Shown here: positions 51,819 through 61,859 of the stretch, piece by piece | How positions within the stretch are numbered: the stretch's first letter is position 1 | How the letters are laid out: each line of letters starts with the position of its first letter | Assembly (NCBI GenBank): GCA_025890175.1 | Contig: JANPYM010000003.1 | Location: forward strand, 430,405 to 494,404 | Direction of reading: 5' to 3' | Source: Ciborinia camelliae | Taxonomy: Eukaryota > Ascomycota > Leotiomycetes > Helotiales > Sclerotiniaceae | Length of the DNA stretch: 64,000 bases | Notes under the pieces: model-generated | The model's input: only the letters and a program-made list of their open reading frames with translations | What the model was told of the DNA's origin: nothing | The model's database searches: none | Position numbers and translations under genes: made by a program

Positions 51819-52020
51819 TGTCGGTTCACACCAGGGGGTATGAACACACGCATGCATATGCGGAATCAAGGTGGTCAGCAATATTATGGTATGGAATCCT
51901 ATGTTGTATTGTTGACGTTCTAGCTAAGAGGGTGTGGGTGAAAGGTGAACTATATAGGCGTGATAGGCGCTAGTGGCCTAGTGCCTAGTCACGTGCTATA
52001 TTCACCTATTTGCTCCAACA
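51819..52020 (-). mobile_element. Solo LTR, same family as 8,981-9,203
   Basis: 202 bp; minus sense TGTTGGAGCAAATAGG...GAACCGACA. Perfect AATAT duplications flank it (51,814-51,818 and 52,021-52,025). It is almost unmutated and GC-richer, inside the RIP-degraded Gypsy, so it arrived later. It holds one CACGTG. Confidence 0.93.
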
Positions 52021-53963
52021 AATATTATCCAATTATAATTTTAAAATTTAATATTAATCAAAAAAATTAAATATTATTATAAATATTTTAATTTAAAAAT
52101 CTAATAATAAATTTATTAATAATTAAAATAATTAATAATAATATCAATATCAATACATTTTTAATTCCAAACAATTATTATCAAAATTTCAAAATTATTT
52201 TAAAACAATTATTTTAAAAAAAAATAAAAACAATTTTATTAATTTTATATTTTTAATTTTTATTTTAATTTAAAATAACAATTTATTTAATAAACTAAAA
52301 TTTTTTGATAAAACTAAAATTTTGCTTTTTATTTGTATTATAAATATTTAGTTTCAAAATTTTTTTTATAAACAAATAATCCGAAAATTAATTAATAATA
52401 ATCAATTTAATAAAAATATATAATTTAATTTATATTTTATTTAAAATAATATTTTATTATATTAAAAATAAATATAAATACCCAACTCAATTTAAACAAA
52501 AATTATCAAAAAAATTTATTATATTTTAATAATTAAATATTTTGAATTAATTTAAATATTATTTTATTTTTAATATTTTTATTATTAATTTAATATAAAT
52601 ATTATAATTATTTAATATTTACATAATTATTACAAATATAAACAAATAAAAGCTTTTCAAAATATTTATAATAAAATCCTAAATATATTTTTAATTACTA
52701 ATTGCTTTTAACAATATATTAATATAAATTATATTGTTTAATTTTTAATTATAAAAAACGAATATAATATTATTATTATATAAATATACAAATTAATTAA
52801 ATAAAAAATTTTCGAATTTATTTAAATTAATTTCTTTTTAAAGTTTTTTAATAATAAAAATTTTAATATTAAAAAAATAATTAAAATAGTTTTTTGTATA
52901 ATTTTATGATTAAATATTAAAATAATCGAATTTTTTATTTCTAATAAAAATTTATAATGGAATAATAAAGTTTAACAATATTTTTATTAATTATAAAATA
53001 TTTGTAAATTTATATTTATTATTTATTATTTTAAAACGAATAATTAATTTAAAATATTAAATTAAAAATTTGAAAAATATTTATATTATTATATTAATTA
53101 TTTTTAAAATAATTGAAATAAATAATTTATATTGATTAAAATTGTAATCAATTTTATATATTTTGTAATTATTAGAATTAATTTATTTTTTATTTATAAT
53201 AATTTTAAATTATAATAAGTTTTTGATTTTGTTTTGTAAAAAAAGCCGAAAAAATTTTGAAATATTAATTTCAAATTCGAAAAATATTAAGTTTTAATAT
53301 TTATTTAAAAAATAAAAAATGTTTATTAATATTATATTAAATTTATTATATTTAATTACATTCGAATAAAATGCAAAATCAATTTTTATTATAAATTAGT
53401 TTTTTTGTACAAAAAAAATAATTTAATTTAATTAAATATTAAAAATATTAAAATTTTTTATTTATTTAAAAAATTAAATTATAAAAATATTAAATTTTAT
53501 ATTATTTTTTAATTTATTAAATTATTTTTTTATAAATTATTTTTATTTAATAAACTAAATTATATTTATAATATTTTTTATTCAAATTTTATTTATTTTT
53601 ATATAAACAATTTTTTATTTGGATAATATATTGATTTATTTTAAATCTTTGAAATTGATAAAAAAAAAATATAAAATTATCAGAATTTTAGATTTTCAAT
53701 TTTATTAAAATATTTTACAATATTATATTAAATAAATTAATTAAAATATTAATTATAAATAATAAAATATTAATAGATTTTTTTATTACAAAAAATTTAT
53801 TTAAGATTTTTATAAATAATATTTTTATAAATTTAATAATTTTGATTCTTTAGTTTTATATTGCAATTCTAATAAATTATAAATGAAAAAATGATCGATA
53901 AGGAGAGGGAAAATTCAGATTTTACATTTTACAAAAGTTTATCAATTTAAAACTAAAGAATAA

Positions 53964-54237
53964 TATAATAAAATTATAAAGGTATAGATTATATAATTAA
54001 TATATAATCTATAATTATATATTTAATAATAAATGTTTTTTATTTTTATAATATTAAATTTTAGATATAATATTTGTTTAATACTATATATTAAGCATTA
54101 ACACTAATTTAATATAATTACCTAGATTTATATAAGGTTTAGTTATCCTACACCTTTTTTTAGTATTAAAATTTAGATTTTTATTAATACAAATTTTAGT
54201 TTCTAAATCATTAGATCTCCAAGTCGTCCTCGTGATA
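53964..54237 (+). mobile_element. 3' LTR of the Gypsy element
   Basis: Same length as the 5' LTR (274 bp). Its first 24 bases align to it with only C-to-T and G-to-A changes. Its last 60 bp are clean (CCAAGTCGTCCTCGTGATA). Confidence 0.9.
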
Positions 54238-54726
54238 TTATATTTATATTTATATTTATATTTATATTTATATTTATATTTATATTTATATTTATATTTA
54301 TATTTATATTTATATTTATATTTATATTTATATTTATATTTATATTTATATTTATATTTATATTTATATTTATATTTATATTTATATTTATATTTATATT
54401 TATATTTATATTTATATTTATATTTATATTTATATTTATATTTATATTTATATTTATATTTATATTTATATTTATATTTATATTTATATTTATATTTATA
54501 TTTATATTTATATTTATATTTATATTTATATTTATATTTATATTTATATTTATATTTATATTTATATTTATATTTATATTTATATTTATATTTATATTTA
54601 TATTTATATTTATATTTATATTTATATTTATATTTATATTTATATTTATATTTATATTTATATTTATATTTATATTTATATTTATATTTATATTTATATT
54701 TATATTTATATTTATATTTATATTTA
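54238..54726. repeat. (ATATTT)n microsatellite, right part
   Basis: About eighty perfect units, the continuation of 47,197-47,509. The long Leu-Tyr open frame across it is a by-product of the repeat. Confidence 0.95.
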
Positions 54727-54822
54727 TTCTTTTTATTAATTTTCTTTATAAATTATTTTATTAACTACTTTTTTAATTAAAGGATTTATTAATTTTTTAT
54801 TATTTTTAAAGATTATATAATA

Positions 54823-54829
<7 letters not shown>

Positions 54830-54853
<24 letters not shown>

Positions 54854-55218
54854 TCCTCTTTCCCTTTTCGCTTTCTTTTCCCTTTCGCTTTTAGTTCGAA
54901 AAGGAGAAGGGCCAATCAGAATCAAAAAAGCTCCAACAATTAATTTCTCAACAACTACAAATCGTATAAATATAAAAATTATATCATTAAAAAGCTTACA
55001 ATTGAATTAATAAGCTTATCAATTTTAATTATAGTTTATATATTCTTTTGTAGATATTATATACCTTTTAAGCTTTTTTTTCAATTGATGTTCTTACACA
55101 AACCATCCATACTTTTCTAGCCTAATCAGTTTTGTACATTCCCAGCTGTCGCTTAATTAATTCAGTGTTTTAAAATATGTATGTTAGAGAAGAGAAGAGA
55201 AGAGAAGAGAAGAGAAGA
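54830..55218 (-). repeat. Dispersed repeat 'Z', copy 2
   Basis: Inverted and less degraded copy of 31,196-31,560. In minus sense it ends with AAAGCGAAAGGGAAAAG-type sequence and then a few AAATAAAAG units, the same unit that forms the 1.3-kb array at 31,541. Its other end is an (AGAAG)n tract at 55,188-55,218. Confidence 0.7.
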
Positions 55219-56693
55219 GAAAAGAAGAGATAACTATAATATTTTTTATAATCGTTATATAAATTTTTATTATTCAAAATATTTAATTTTTTTTTTAATA
55301 TTTTTTACAATATTAATAATTTTAATAAAAATTAATATTAAAAAAATCAAATCTTTAAATTCGCCTCAATTATTCTTTTTAAATATAATTATTTTTCTTT
55401 ATTTTTATAATAATAATAAAAAGTTTGAAAAAGATTATATTTAAGCTTAATATAATTAACAAATATATTAACCTCTAGACTTATAATATAGAATTGTATC
55501 TTTCTAGATCAATTAACGTAATAATTATACAACTAAATCTTGAAATTTACAATCGTTTAAATCGCTAGGATTTATTTATGCGATCCAATCAAATTGTTTA
55601 AACAAAAATAATTTTCTATTAATTAAAATCGATCATTAGATAGTTGTTTTTATAAAAATAATATCATTTGTTAATACTATACTACGTAATATATAGTTCT
55701 TTATGGTATAATATTATATAGTATGTAGATAGCGTTAATATTTTTTTTTTCTAAAAAAAATCGAGTTGTGATTATGAAATCGAATTGGGATTATAAGATC
55801 AAATTAGAAACATAAGGATTCTATAAGGTTGGATTAAAACGATAAGTTTAATGCGATTTCATAATTTCATTTTTTTTCTAGAACTGTTCTTCTTTTCCTT
55901 CTTTCCTTCTAAACTGTGTAGATAACTGCAAGTCTTTACTCTCTCTGTAACGCTTGCCTTTTCCTAGGGTAATTACGTCAGAGAGGTTGAATGTCTGTTG
56001 GACTTCAGGTGACCGTATATAATAACCTTGAACTGCAAAGCAGCTATCCTCGTTCTCATTCCTGAATATAATATAGACAGTACTGCACTAAGAAATAACA
56101 TCTGAATAAGCTAGACCAAGCATATAGTCTGAAACAATTTTTGCCGTCCCAAAACGCCCAGATTCGTACTGCTTATACAATCATTCATCCAAATATCCAT
56201 CCCAAGCATGAATATTAATCAATCCATGATCCAAATGCCCCCCCCCCAAAAAAAACGCCAACCCCGATGGGGAGAAAATAGGTAGGAGTAGATAAGTATA
56301 CATTCCAAGACCCTTAGGCTGCTGCCTCGCTGTATAGATTCCTGGTATCTGAAAATATCACATGTAGGGCTGAATGGCGAGTTCTAATTTCCTCGGGCGT
56401 GTGCACATGCTCCTGATAGGTTCGGTGCTGTTTGAAAGGAAATGTCGTGATTTCGAAAATCCAGTGAAGAACCAATGTCATTTGGGCTCCAGGCTCCAAG
56501 CATAACAATAATAATATACAAAATAGGAAAAAAAAAACGCCCAAAATCAGAAAACAAATGTTATCTAAAGAGTAGCAACTGGTCCATCCACATAAGACAC
56601 CAGCCTAAAGATAGCCGACGCCTGAATCTGGGTAACATACAACATAAAAGTCGTTAAGTCGTATTAGCCGAGGCAAAGTGCAGGCGCTTGAAA
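55219..56693. other. Transition from A+T-rich to ordinary DNA; 3' flank of the next gene
   Basis: 55,219-55,870 is moderately A+T-rich with no element seen. From about 55,870 the composition is ordinary. No convincing gene in 55,870-56,690; the part next to 56,693 is presumably the 3' UTR of the minus-strand gene. A C8 run followed by A7 lies at about 56,240. Confidence 0.6.
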
Positions 56694-57834
56694 TTATGGA
56701 CGGAAGCGGCTTGCACTCCTTTCTTGGATTTGCTGCTCTGTCGTAACGTATAATCGGTCCAGGTAAGACATGGCCTCCGCGTCCTTCAAAATTTTGGCAA
56801 CCTGTATCCCGGCAGAGATCAATTGGAGGATATTCCTGTCGTCCTTCAATGGGCGGGATTGATGCTTTGCGGCATGTCTCATCTCTAGACTGTTTTCCAA
56901 GATGGTAACAAATTGTTTTATCTGGCCATTGTATAAGACCCGAGCGGGTATGCGTCTCTTGGTAGCAAGACGTTTTAGAAGATATACCCATTCTGTCCAT
57001 TCTCGGTCTTGTGGTCGCTCCACAGGCCGACAGCTGTCGCTTAGAGGAATAGGAAACTGGTACTTGGCAACAAAGTCAAAAGCGCACTGTGACAACCTGT
57101 CATTGACTCTACTTAGGACACTATCCTGTTCCTGTACCACCAGGTTTGTTGGCAGATGCGGCAAGTCTCTCTCCTGCTGGGCAATGTATTCCGGGGGCGG
57201 TCGTTGCAAGAATTGATGTGGTCCATCAAATTCATCCCTGTTAGATGGCCGCCTTTGGGAGTGGCCTTTCCCATCACTTCTGGCTTTTCCGGATGACCGA
57301 GTAGCAGACTCGAGTGCATAGTCTGTTGGGCTGGTAGATGCAGCATAATTGTCCATGTAAATATCGGGCGAGGCCCTGCCTTGAGGCTCCCAACTTGGAC
57401 CTTGACTTGTGTATGAACTATAGCTTGGTCCTGCAGTTCTATATACATTTGTCGATGAACCAATGGTATAAGCATTAGATCCATAAATAGTATCCAGACG
57501 GGCCAGAGGACTCGATGTCATCGGTGCAATAACAGGATTGTAAGGCGAGGCACTTAGATCCGGTGCGTACGATGCGCTTTGAGATTGATTTTAGCTTCCT
57601 TAGTCCCGATTCTGAGATGCAAACGTTCTTACCTGGTGTTCGGATATAAGGGGCCATCGAAACTTGTGCGATTACCAGTAGAATAGATGCTCCTTGCTAG
57701 TTAGCTCTCGGTCCTCCATCTTTACGAGTTTATCGTATCGCATACCTTCTCGACGAATCTGGAAGACTCGTGTGAATTGAACGTCCATAACTAAATTCCG
57801 GTTGGATGTGATTACTTCTTCTCGATGCCATCAT
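56694..57834 (-). CDS. Uncharacterised fungal protein, 333 aa, three exons
   Basis: My model on the minus strand: exons 57,834-57,746, 57,662-57,633 and 57,576-56,694; introns 57,745-57,663 (83 bp, GTATGC...AG with GCTAAC) and 57,632-57,577 (56 bp, GTAAGA...AG). Both junctions are phase 2 and the total is 1,002 nt. The start ATGATGGCATCG has A at -3. Residues 1 to about 185 are rich in Ser, Tyr, Pro and Asn, probably disordered, with a basic RSDGKGHSQRRPSNR stretch. From about 190 to 325 comes a helical region with WTEWVYLLKRLATKRRIPAR and later VAKILKDAEAMSYLDRLYV. No signal peptide or membrane segment. I do not recognise the family or function; a nuclear regulatory role is only a guess. It is the first gene beside the A+T-rich block. 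Confidence 0.82.
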
Positions 57835-58150
57835 TTTGAAATGTCAGGTAGAAATCGGAAAGTTAAGGGGCACCTTGATATATGAACAATACGAAAAGAA
57901 AAAAGATGAGATGAGGATAAGTCTTTCGCCGGGTGGGAATTAAATGCCAATGGCTCCAATATTGGTATTATATATATATTATTATAGATTGATTGTACAC
58001 GATTAAAAAGATGGGTCCGGCAAGGATAACCAGATCCAGGAACAGGGGCGGTGAGAATACCAGGTGATCCAAGGGTTTATGATGATTTCGAAACAACAAA
58101 GCTTTTCATGCTGTTTAATGAGATCAATATACATATGGATGTAGAGAGAA

Positions 58151-58184
58151 GGGGGGACGGGGGGACGGGGGAAAGGGGAAAGGG
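58151..58184 (+). other. G-run cluster, possible G-quadruplex
   Basis: G6, G6, G5, G4 and G3 runs separated by AC or AAA, about 320 bp upstream of the minus-strand gene's start codon. It meets the usual G-quadruplex pattern on the plus strand. Confidence 0.6.
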
Positions 58185-58325
58185 ACGAAGGGCTTTTCGC
58201 TTTTATATAGACAATTCAATTCATTGACTATGGGTGCAGATTGAAGCTCACTCGAAGCTATACGAGTACCCTAGTGGGGACATGGTAACATTATAAGTAA
58301 GTACCTTGACTGGAATCTTGATATA

Positions 58326-58646
58326 TCAAAACGTCAAGCTTCCAGAGAGGGGCCTTAAAAGCACTGATACTGATAGGGCAATCAAGAAGAGGCCACCACC
58401 GACAAGAAGCTTTGACCCGGGGGATGAACAACGATTTGAACTGGATTGGGGATTTTGGTGCTCCCAAATAATCTTGAATCTTGAATCTCCTCCTATGATC
58501 CTATCCTTCAAGCCTTGGGAGGGTGGATATTTCCAAATGGAAATTGATTTTGCCCCAGAGAAGTGCATAGCAGGATGGTAAAGAAGTTGGTCGGGATCTT
58601 CTCTCAAAACAAAGTTACTCGGTGTTAGGGGATCGTCGTCGCTCAT
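58326..58646 (-). CDS. Possible small hypothetical protein, 106 aa
   Basis: Open frame starting MSDDDPLTPSNFVLRE with A at -3 and ending with a hydrophobic stretch (LLVGGGLFLIALSVSVLL, about residues 80-97) that could be a C-terminal membrane anchor. An overlapping plus-strand frame of 91 codons exists, so this could be chance. No family was recognised. Confidence 0.25.
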   Translation of the reverse strand: MSDDDPLTPSNFVLREDPDQLLYHPAMHFSGAKSISIWKYPPSQGLKDRIIGGDSRFKIIWEHQNPQSSSNRCSSPGSKLLVGGGLFLIALSVSVLLRPLSGSLTF

Positions 58647-59865
58647 TCTATTTCCTCGAAGGTCAAAGGCTGCATCACAAATCTTATCGCGAAATGCGAC
58701 GTGACAAGCCAGATGGTATTGTCAAGGACTGACCTCGGAGCCAGTGAGATGTTGTCTGCTGTGCTGTTAGGTACCTAGTATACTTTTGGTGGCTGCAATC
58801 AGGCATCATTGGGCAATTTATGACCTTACCTATCCATTGATCTTGAACAAGTGAACAAATGAACAAGGTGTGACGAGACAGTAGTAAAGTCAACATTGAA
58901 TAGTTAACAGTAATTCGCAAGTTAAGAACCAATACCAATACCAATACATACAAATATCGGTTGTAAGTTGTAACACGAATATCAAGCGTGGCAAGCGCCA
59001 AAATAAAAGCATAAAAAGGCATAAAACTGTAAACAATATGGACACTTTAATATTGGAGAGTTCGGAGAGTGGATGGGAAATGGGACAAGGAAAGTCCTTG
59101 GTATGTATGTGGTGTTGGTAGGTCAGTACTAATAATAAGATCTTAGTTATCTAGGTATATATAGAGAATAAGAAGGCGATTATTATGGAGGTTTAGGTTA
59201 ACCCCAAGTTCCAACCCAAGGTACTGTAGATGAATAACGGAGAATAATGGAGAATGGAGATGGAGTAGAGTAGATGCCGTGTCGTATTCAGCTCTGATAC
59301 GGTGAGTGATACAGTGATACAGTACTCAGTACTGATGCTGACCATCCTGACCATACTGTAACATACAAATTTACAATATGTCAGTTCATAAGTTGGCATA
59401 CCATATGGGCTCAGTTCAGTACCTACTAGGTACCTACCTACCTACCTACTTACTAAACACTGGTTGGGCATAAACGCGTCGTCAATAAGCCCAATAATGC
59501 ATTACTGCCTGTTTATGAGACGAGATGATATGATATGACATTAGAATTAGACATTGGACATTAGGGTACGGTACTAAAAGGGTTGGTTGGTAGGTATTAC
59601 CTAGTAGGTAATATGCCTATGCCTTATAAGTTATTTACACTGAAGCTGGGCGTAGAGAAAAATAAGAAAATATCGGATGGTGAATGAATGGATGGATGGA
59701 TGATGGATGATGGATGTTGGATGTGCTGTATAATGATTATTAGATGGTTAGGCTGCATGGGAAAGAATCGGACGACGGAAAAAGATAATGACCGGGCGTG
59801 GTGAGAACCCCCCTTTCCAATGCCTTCATACAGGTAAGAAAGAAAGAGCAAGAGATTATTGATGC

Positions 59866-60018
59866 TTCTAGTTCTAGCCTTCTTGTTCTAGCCATCTAGT
59901 TCTAGCCATCTAGTTCTAGCCATCTAGTTCTAGCCTTCTAGTTCTACCCTTCTTGTTCTAGCCTTCTAGTTCTACCCTTCTTGTTCTACCCTTCTAGTTC
60001 TACCCTTCTACTTTTACC
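59866..60018. repeat. 14-bp minisatellite
   Basis: About eleven copies of CTAGCCATCTAGTT and variants (CCTTCTAGTTCTAC, CCTTCTTGTTCTAG). Confidence 0.85.
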
Positions 60019-60859
60019 CTTCTACTCTAATAGTGCTTTACTTTATCATCCGTCAAAGTAATCCAAGTAATCAAAGTTAATGTGTTAAGATGAACTTCCT
60101 TAGTAGGTGCCTAATAATACTAATTTTTGATGCTATCCATACCATACATATCGTCCTGTCTATTGCAACGATTTTCCTGGCAATCGCATTGATGAAACCA
60201 AACATTCATGCCGTCAAACATACAACACGCATGCAAATTATAATAATGAGTCAATGACACATACGGTATTACGGAACATACATTCAACCAAAAATTTCTA
60301 GCATGATTGATCGACGTTGGGAGAAATTGCCTTGCCTTCACTTTTCTTGATTTTGACAGTTGACTGTACACTGCAGCTGCAGCTACCGTCAGCGTACAGT
60401 AATATATAAATTTAGTTGCAGTTGAGCGATCGTTTAGCTAGGCTGGAGCGACGGAAGCTTCCAATTTAAGTTACGCTTACGCTTACTCATCATTTCATTG
60501 TGGCGAATGTAACCTCGACACTCGTACTGTATGTATTTGGAGAGCTCATTCATGTTGGCCACGGCAGCAGTAATGTGTCACTGTCACCATCACCATCACC
60601 GTCACCACCACGGTCAAGATACTTGAGAAACAACCGCATGCCTTCTCTGGGCAATTGCATCCCTTCTCAGGGCAATTGATAGAGCGATTGCTTCACATTT
60701 TACCGGGCGCGTGTATTCTCCCGAAGTAACTTGAAGGTTACCTTGAGCTGGCTGGCTTCACTACAAACATCATCCATCCCACAAACTCCAACGAAAGATA
60801 TCAAACAGAAATCATATCCATCGTGGACGAAAAAACAATCTTGATATTCTGAATTGATC

Positions 60860-61348
60860 ATGTCTTTAAGCAAGGAGGAGATGAGAGCAAGAGCAGTTAC
60901 ATTCTGCCAGGCTTTCGTTGATGGACTTTCGCCCGACATAATCTTGTCGGAACTTTTCGCATCAGAGCCCCGGATCACAGAACATGGTCCTGAGAATTCA
61001 GAACTCCCATTCCTTGGTAAAACATTCTTGGGTCGTAAATTCGACTATTCCAGCAATCAGACCTGCGACGATTACTTCAGCATTCTATCGAAATCCCTCA
61101 AGTTCGAGCCCTCGCCTACCACATTTCCAACACCCAAGTCATTTATTGTCGATGAGACTTGCGAGATTAATGGGAAGAAAGGTGTAGTTGGCGTTGTTGG
61201 AAGTGCAACTTTCAGAAGTCTGCAGACAGGAAAAGGATGGAATGAGCAGTTCATTTATCGATTGAGTGAGTTCGATGGGGATGGAAAGATCGGACATTGG
61301 GAGATCTGGGCCGATACTCTCTCCGCGTGGAATGCCGTTCATACTTGA
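60860..61348 (+). CDS. SnoaL/NTF2-like protein, 162 aa
   Basis: Single exon. I start at ATG 60,860 (context GATCATGTC); the in-frame TTG two codons earlier is not a likely fungal start. The small domain has an N-terminal helix (KEEMRARAVTFCQAFVDGL), then a strand-rich core and the closing segment GHWEIWADTLSAWNAV, a pattern typical of fungal SnoaL-like (NTF2 fold) proteins. The fold binds a small hydrophobic ligand in a cone-shaped pocket; members include polyketide cyclases, dehydratases and many of unknown role, so substrate and reaction cannot be stated. No signal peptide, presumably cytosolic. The MFS gene follows on the same strand 511 bp downstream. Confidence 0.85.
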   Translation: MSLSKEEMRARAVTFCQAFVDGLSPDIILSELFASEPRITEHGPENSELPFLGKTFLGRKFDYSSNQTCDDYFSILSKSLKFEPSPTTFPTPKSFIVDETCEINGKKGVVGVVGSATFRSLQTGKGWNEQFIYRLSEFDGDGKIGHWEIWADTLSAWNAVHT

Positions 61349-61859
61349 CGGTATGTCAATATTTTGGGGATCTGGGCAATCAATACTGCTTCATGATGTA
61401 CGGCATCCCATCATCTACACCCAGTAGGCTAAAAAAAAGGAGTCTCCTTGGTCTTCTATGTCCGATGACATGTGATATATTTGGCACCCTTAACTCACTA
61501 GAAAGGCTAATTTACGAGTGCAGGTGGTGTTACTACGATATACTACTTGTCATACCATATATACAGCACTCAACCAATTGTAATACGGTCAATTGAGCCA
61601 TCGACGTATGTGTCTCAATGTCTATCTGTTGCTTATGCACAAAGTTACACAAGTCTGCAAGAAGGGTTAACGGGTCATATCAAGGTGGCCTGGTTATTTT
61701 CTGTGAAGTCTCCAATTGGACTTTAGCATCGGTCTCGTGTTATCTTGAGGCCTCCATGTGCATAATATTCTCAAAGTATTATTTTTCAGCTTTAATAGTT
61801 TGCGAAATCCTTCTCTTCTTGGAATCTTCCTCAATCAAGTTACTCAATTTCTCCCGAAC
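61349..61859. other. Intergenic region, SnoaL-like gene to MFS gene
   Basis: Should hold the 3' UTR of the first gene and the promoter and 5' UTR of the second. Short overlapping frames here look accidental. No motif was identified. Confidence 0.6.

Larger units (their letters stand above)
47510..54237 (+). mobile_element. Ty3/Gypsy element, full length, inserted in a microsatellite
   Basis: 6,728 bp with two 274-bp LTRs (47,510-47,783 and 53,964-54,237) and a perfect TTATA duplication in the array (47,505-47,509 and 54,238-54,242). The plus-strand RT is readable: YINN at 51,089-51,100 (from YIDD), then IFIFN and, after stops, KK.Y....I.FFK; downstream at about 51,275 KKIKVIQN resembles the (D)PEKVKAIQEW box. 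The 3' LTR is saturated with C-to-T and G-to-A changes while the 5' LTR is nearly clean. The solo LTR at 51,819-52,020 interrupts it. Confidence 0.88.
57835..60859. other. 3-kb intergenic region of ordinary composition
   Basis: Apart from the doubtful frame at 58,326-58,646 no gene is convincing. It contains short simple repeats: (CCTA)n at about 59,432-59,452, (GGAT)n at about 59,684-59,725, the 14-bp minisatellite at 59,866-60,018 and a CACCAT-type run at about 60,585-60,615. The last few hundred bases should hold the promoter of the SnoaL-like gene; no specific site was identified. Confidence 0.6.

Noticed and set aside
54232..54780. 182-codon Leu-Tyr open frame
   Set aside because: Pure translation of the microsatellite.
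55181..55444. 87-codon frame beginning with Glu/Arg repeats
   Set aside because: The start is the AGAAG simple repeat at the end of repeat Z and the rest is A+T-rich sequence.
56314..56544. 76-codon minus-strand frame downstream of the 333-aa gene
   Set aside because: It probably lies in the 3' flank; no domain, and a homopolymer-rich start.
56902..57216. Plus-strand frame of 104 codons
   Set aside because: It lies antisense inside the main exon of the 333-aa gene.
60700..60978. Minus-strand frames overlapping the SnoaL-like gene
   Set aside because: They are shadows of the plus-strand gene and its promoter.
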